NCBI RefSeq assembly: GCF_022921095.1
Contig: NZ_CP095053.1
Location: 1,964,501-2,028,500 of the forward strand
Length of the DNA: 64,000 nt
Direction: 5' to 3'
Origin: Hymenobacter aerilatus
Lineage (GTDB): Bacteria; Bacteroidota; Bacteroidia; Cytophagales; Hymenobacteraceae
A program made the position numbers and the translations under genes. This document shows, in pieces, positions 63,578 to 64,000 of the stretch. The stretch's first letter is position 1. Each line of letters begins with the position of its first letter. Under the pieces are notes generated by a model. That model was given only the letters and a program-made list of their open reading frames with translations, was not told the DNA's origin and did no database searches.

Positions 63578-64000
63578 ACAACAGAAGGGTTTAGAATGCC
63601 AGTAGAAGAGAGGTGAATCTTGCGCACGTTGGCCGGCTGCCCAATGCGCCACGGCGAACGACGGTAGCCTACAGCGGCGGACTTGGGGAAGCGGGCTATA
63701 CTCACGCTGTTGTTCTGATTACCCCCTAAAATGTGCAGATGCGTAGCGTCCTCGCCGACGTAGAACCCAACGTGCCCGCCCCCTACTCGGGTGAAGACTA
63801 CTACGTCTCCCAGCATGGGTTCCGGAACCGGGTTGCCCCACTTGAGCCATTGCTTAGCCCGTAGCAGAATGGGCACTAGGTTGTAGTCCGCCCGCTCGAC
63901 TACCACGCCCACGAATAGCCCGCACCAAGGGATTTCGTCGGCTGTGTATTCGCGCTGCATCCCCAACTCTTTCGCCCACTTTAGGATTTCCAGGCTGTGC
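63574..64000 (-). CDS. TIGR02594-like peptidoglycan hydrolase (NlpC/P60-type), 5' end cut by window
   Basis: Frame open to the window edge on the minus strand; visible part is about 142 residues, starting HSLEILKWAKELGMQREYTA. It matches the TIGR02594 family of NlpC/P60-type cell-wall hydrolases found in prophages: the catalytic Cys in IPWCGLFVG, the arrangement of RAKQWLKWG, GDVVVFTRVGGGHVGFYVGE with the catalytic His, and LGGNQNNSVSIARF, then GYRRSPWRIG. It probably cuts peptide cross-links of the cell wall. A TTG at 63966 is an internal codon, not the true start. First of three coupled genes. Confidence 0.86.
   Translation of the reverse strand, partial: HSLEILKWAKELGMQREYTADEIPWCGLFVGVVVERADYNLVPILLRAKQWLKWGNPVPEPMLGDVVVFTRVGGGHVGFYVGEDATHLHILGGNQNNSVSIARFPKSAAVGYRRSPWRIGQPANVRKIHLSSTGILNPSVV

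Overview
The window reads as chromosome of a GC-rich Bacteroidota of the Hymenobacter type (Cytophagales). Signs are two SusC/SusD pairs, a type IX secretion (T9SS) sorting domain on an exported protein, the T9SS regulator PorX, -7 boxes of the form TAnnTTTG, and start codons without Shine-Dalgarno sequences. No search could be run, so the genus is an inference.

Left part (1-12470): the 3' end of an osmolyte-type ABC ATPase gene, a small unknown gene, and a permease/binding-protein fusion whose binding domain has its two halves in swapped order. Then come a thioredoxin-reductase-like flavoprotein, an AI-2E-family permease, a T9SS cargo protein, an OmpR-type two-component pair split by a palindromic repeat, a small membrane protein, an Imm5-like protein, a 2'-5' RNA ligase-like protein, SurE and a lipoprotein.

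Mannose-glycan locus (12475-24669): a mannose-6-phosphate-isomerase-like cupin and a LacI regulator run leftwards. SusC, SusD, a secreted basic-secretory-protein metallopeptidase, a GH92 enzyme and a GH125 exo-mannosidase run rightwards. The GH92 protein carries Gln where most GH92 alpha-mannosidases have the catalytic-acid Glu, which suggests action on mannosyl-phosphate caps. The proposed flow is: the peptidase frees mannosylated glycopeptides, SusCD imports them, GH92 and GH125 trim them, and the cupin may feed mannose-6-phosphate into glycolysis.

Middle (24981-49626): a fumarylacetoacetase homologue lacking its metal ligands; an alcohol dehydrogenase; a carboxylate block made of acs, a response regulator, a CbrA-like symporter-kinase with a frameshift, a small membrane protein, an MHS transporter and a porin; a stand-alone InsA-type DNA-binding protein; a relic of a VIT1 transporter; a BLUF photoreceptor next to a PAS kinase; a frameshifted alanine dehydrogenase; tsaE; a serine hydrolase; an aminotransferase; a TonB-dependent receptor; and a bestrophin-like channel.

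Right part (49627-64000): a second SusC/SusD pair, a TlpA-like thioredoxin, porX and an HD hydrolase, then a probable mobile region. That region holds a tyrosine integrase, a small basic protein, four leftward tRNA genes (Pro, Gln, His, Leu) with a leader, a stretch rich in inverted repeats, and a leftward coupled cassette of a TIGR02594-like lysin, a two-helix holin-like protein and an unknown protein. No CRISPR array, rRNA operon or complete insertion sequence was seen. A family of roughly 100-bp palindromes recurs between genes.
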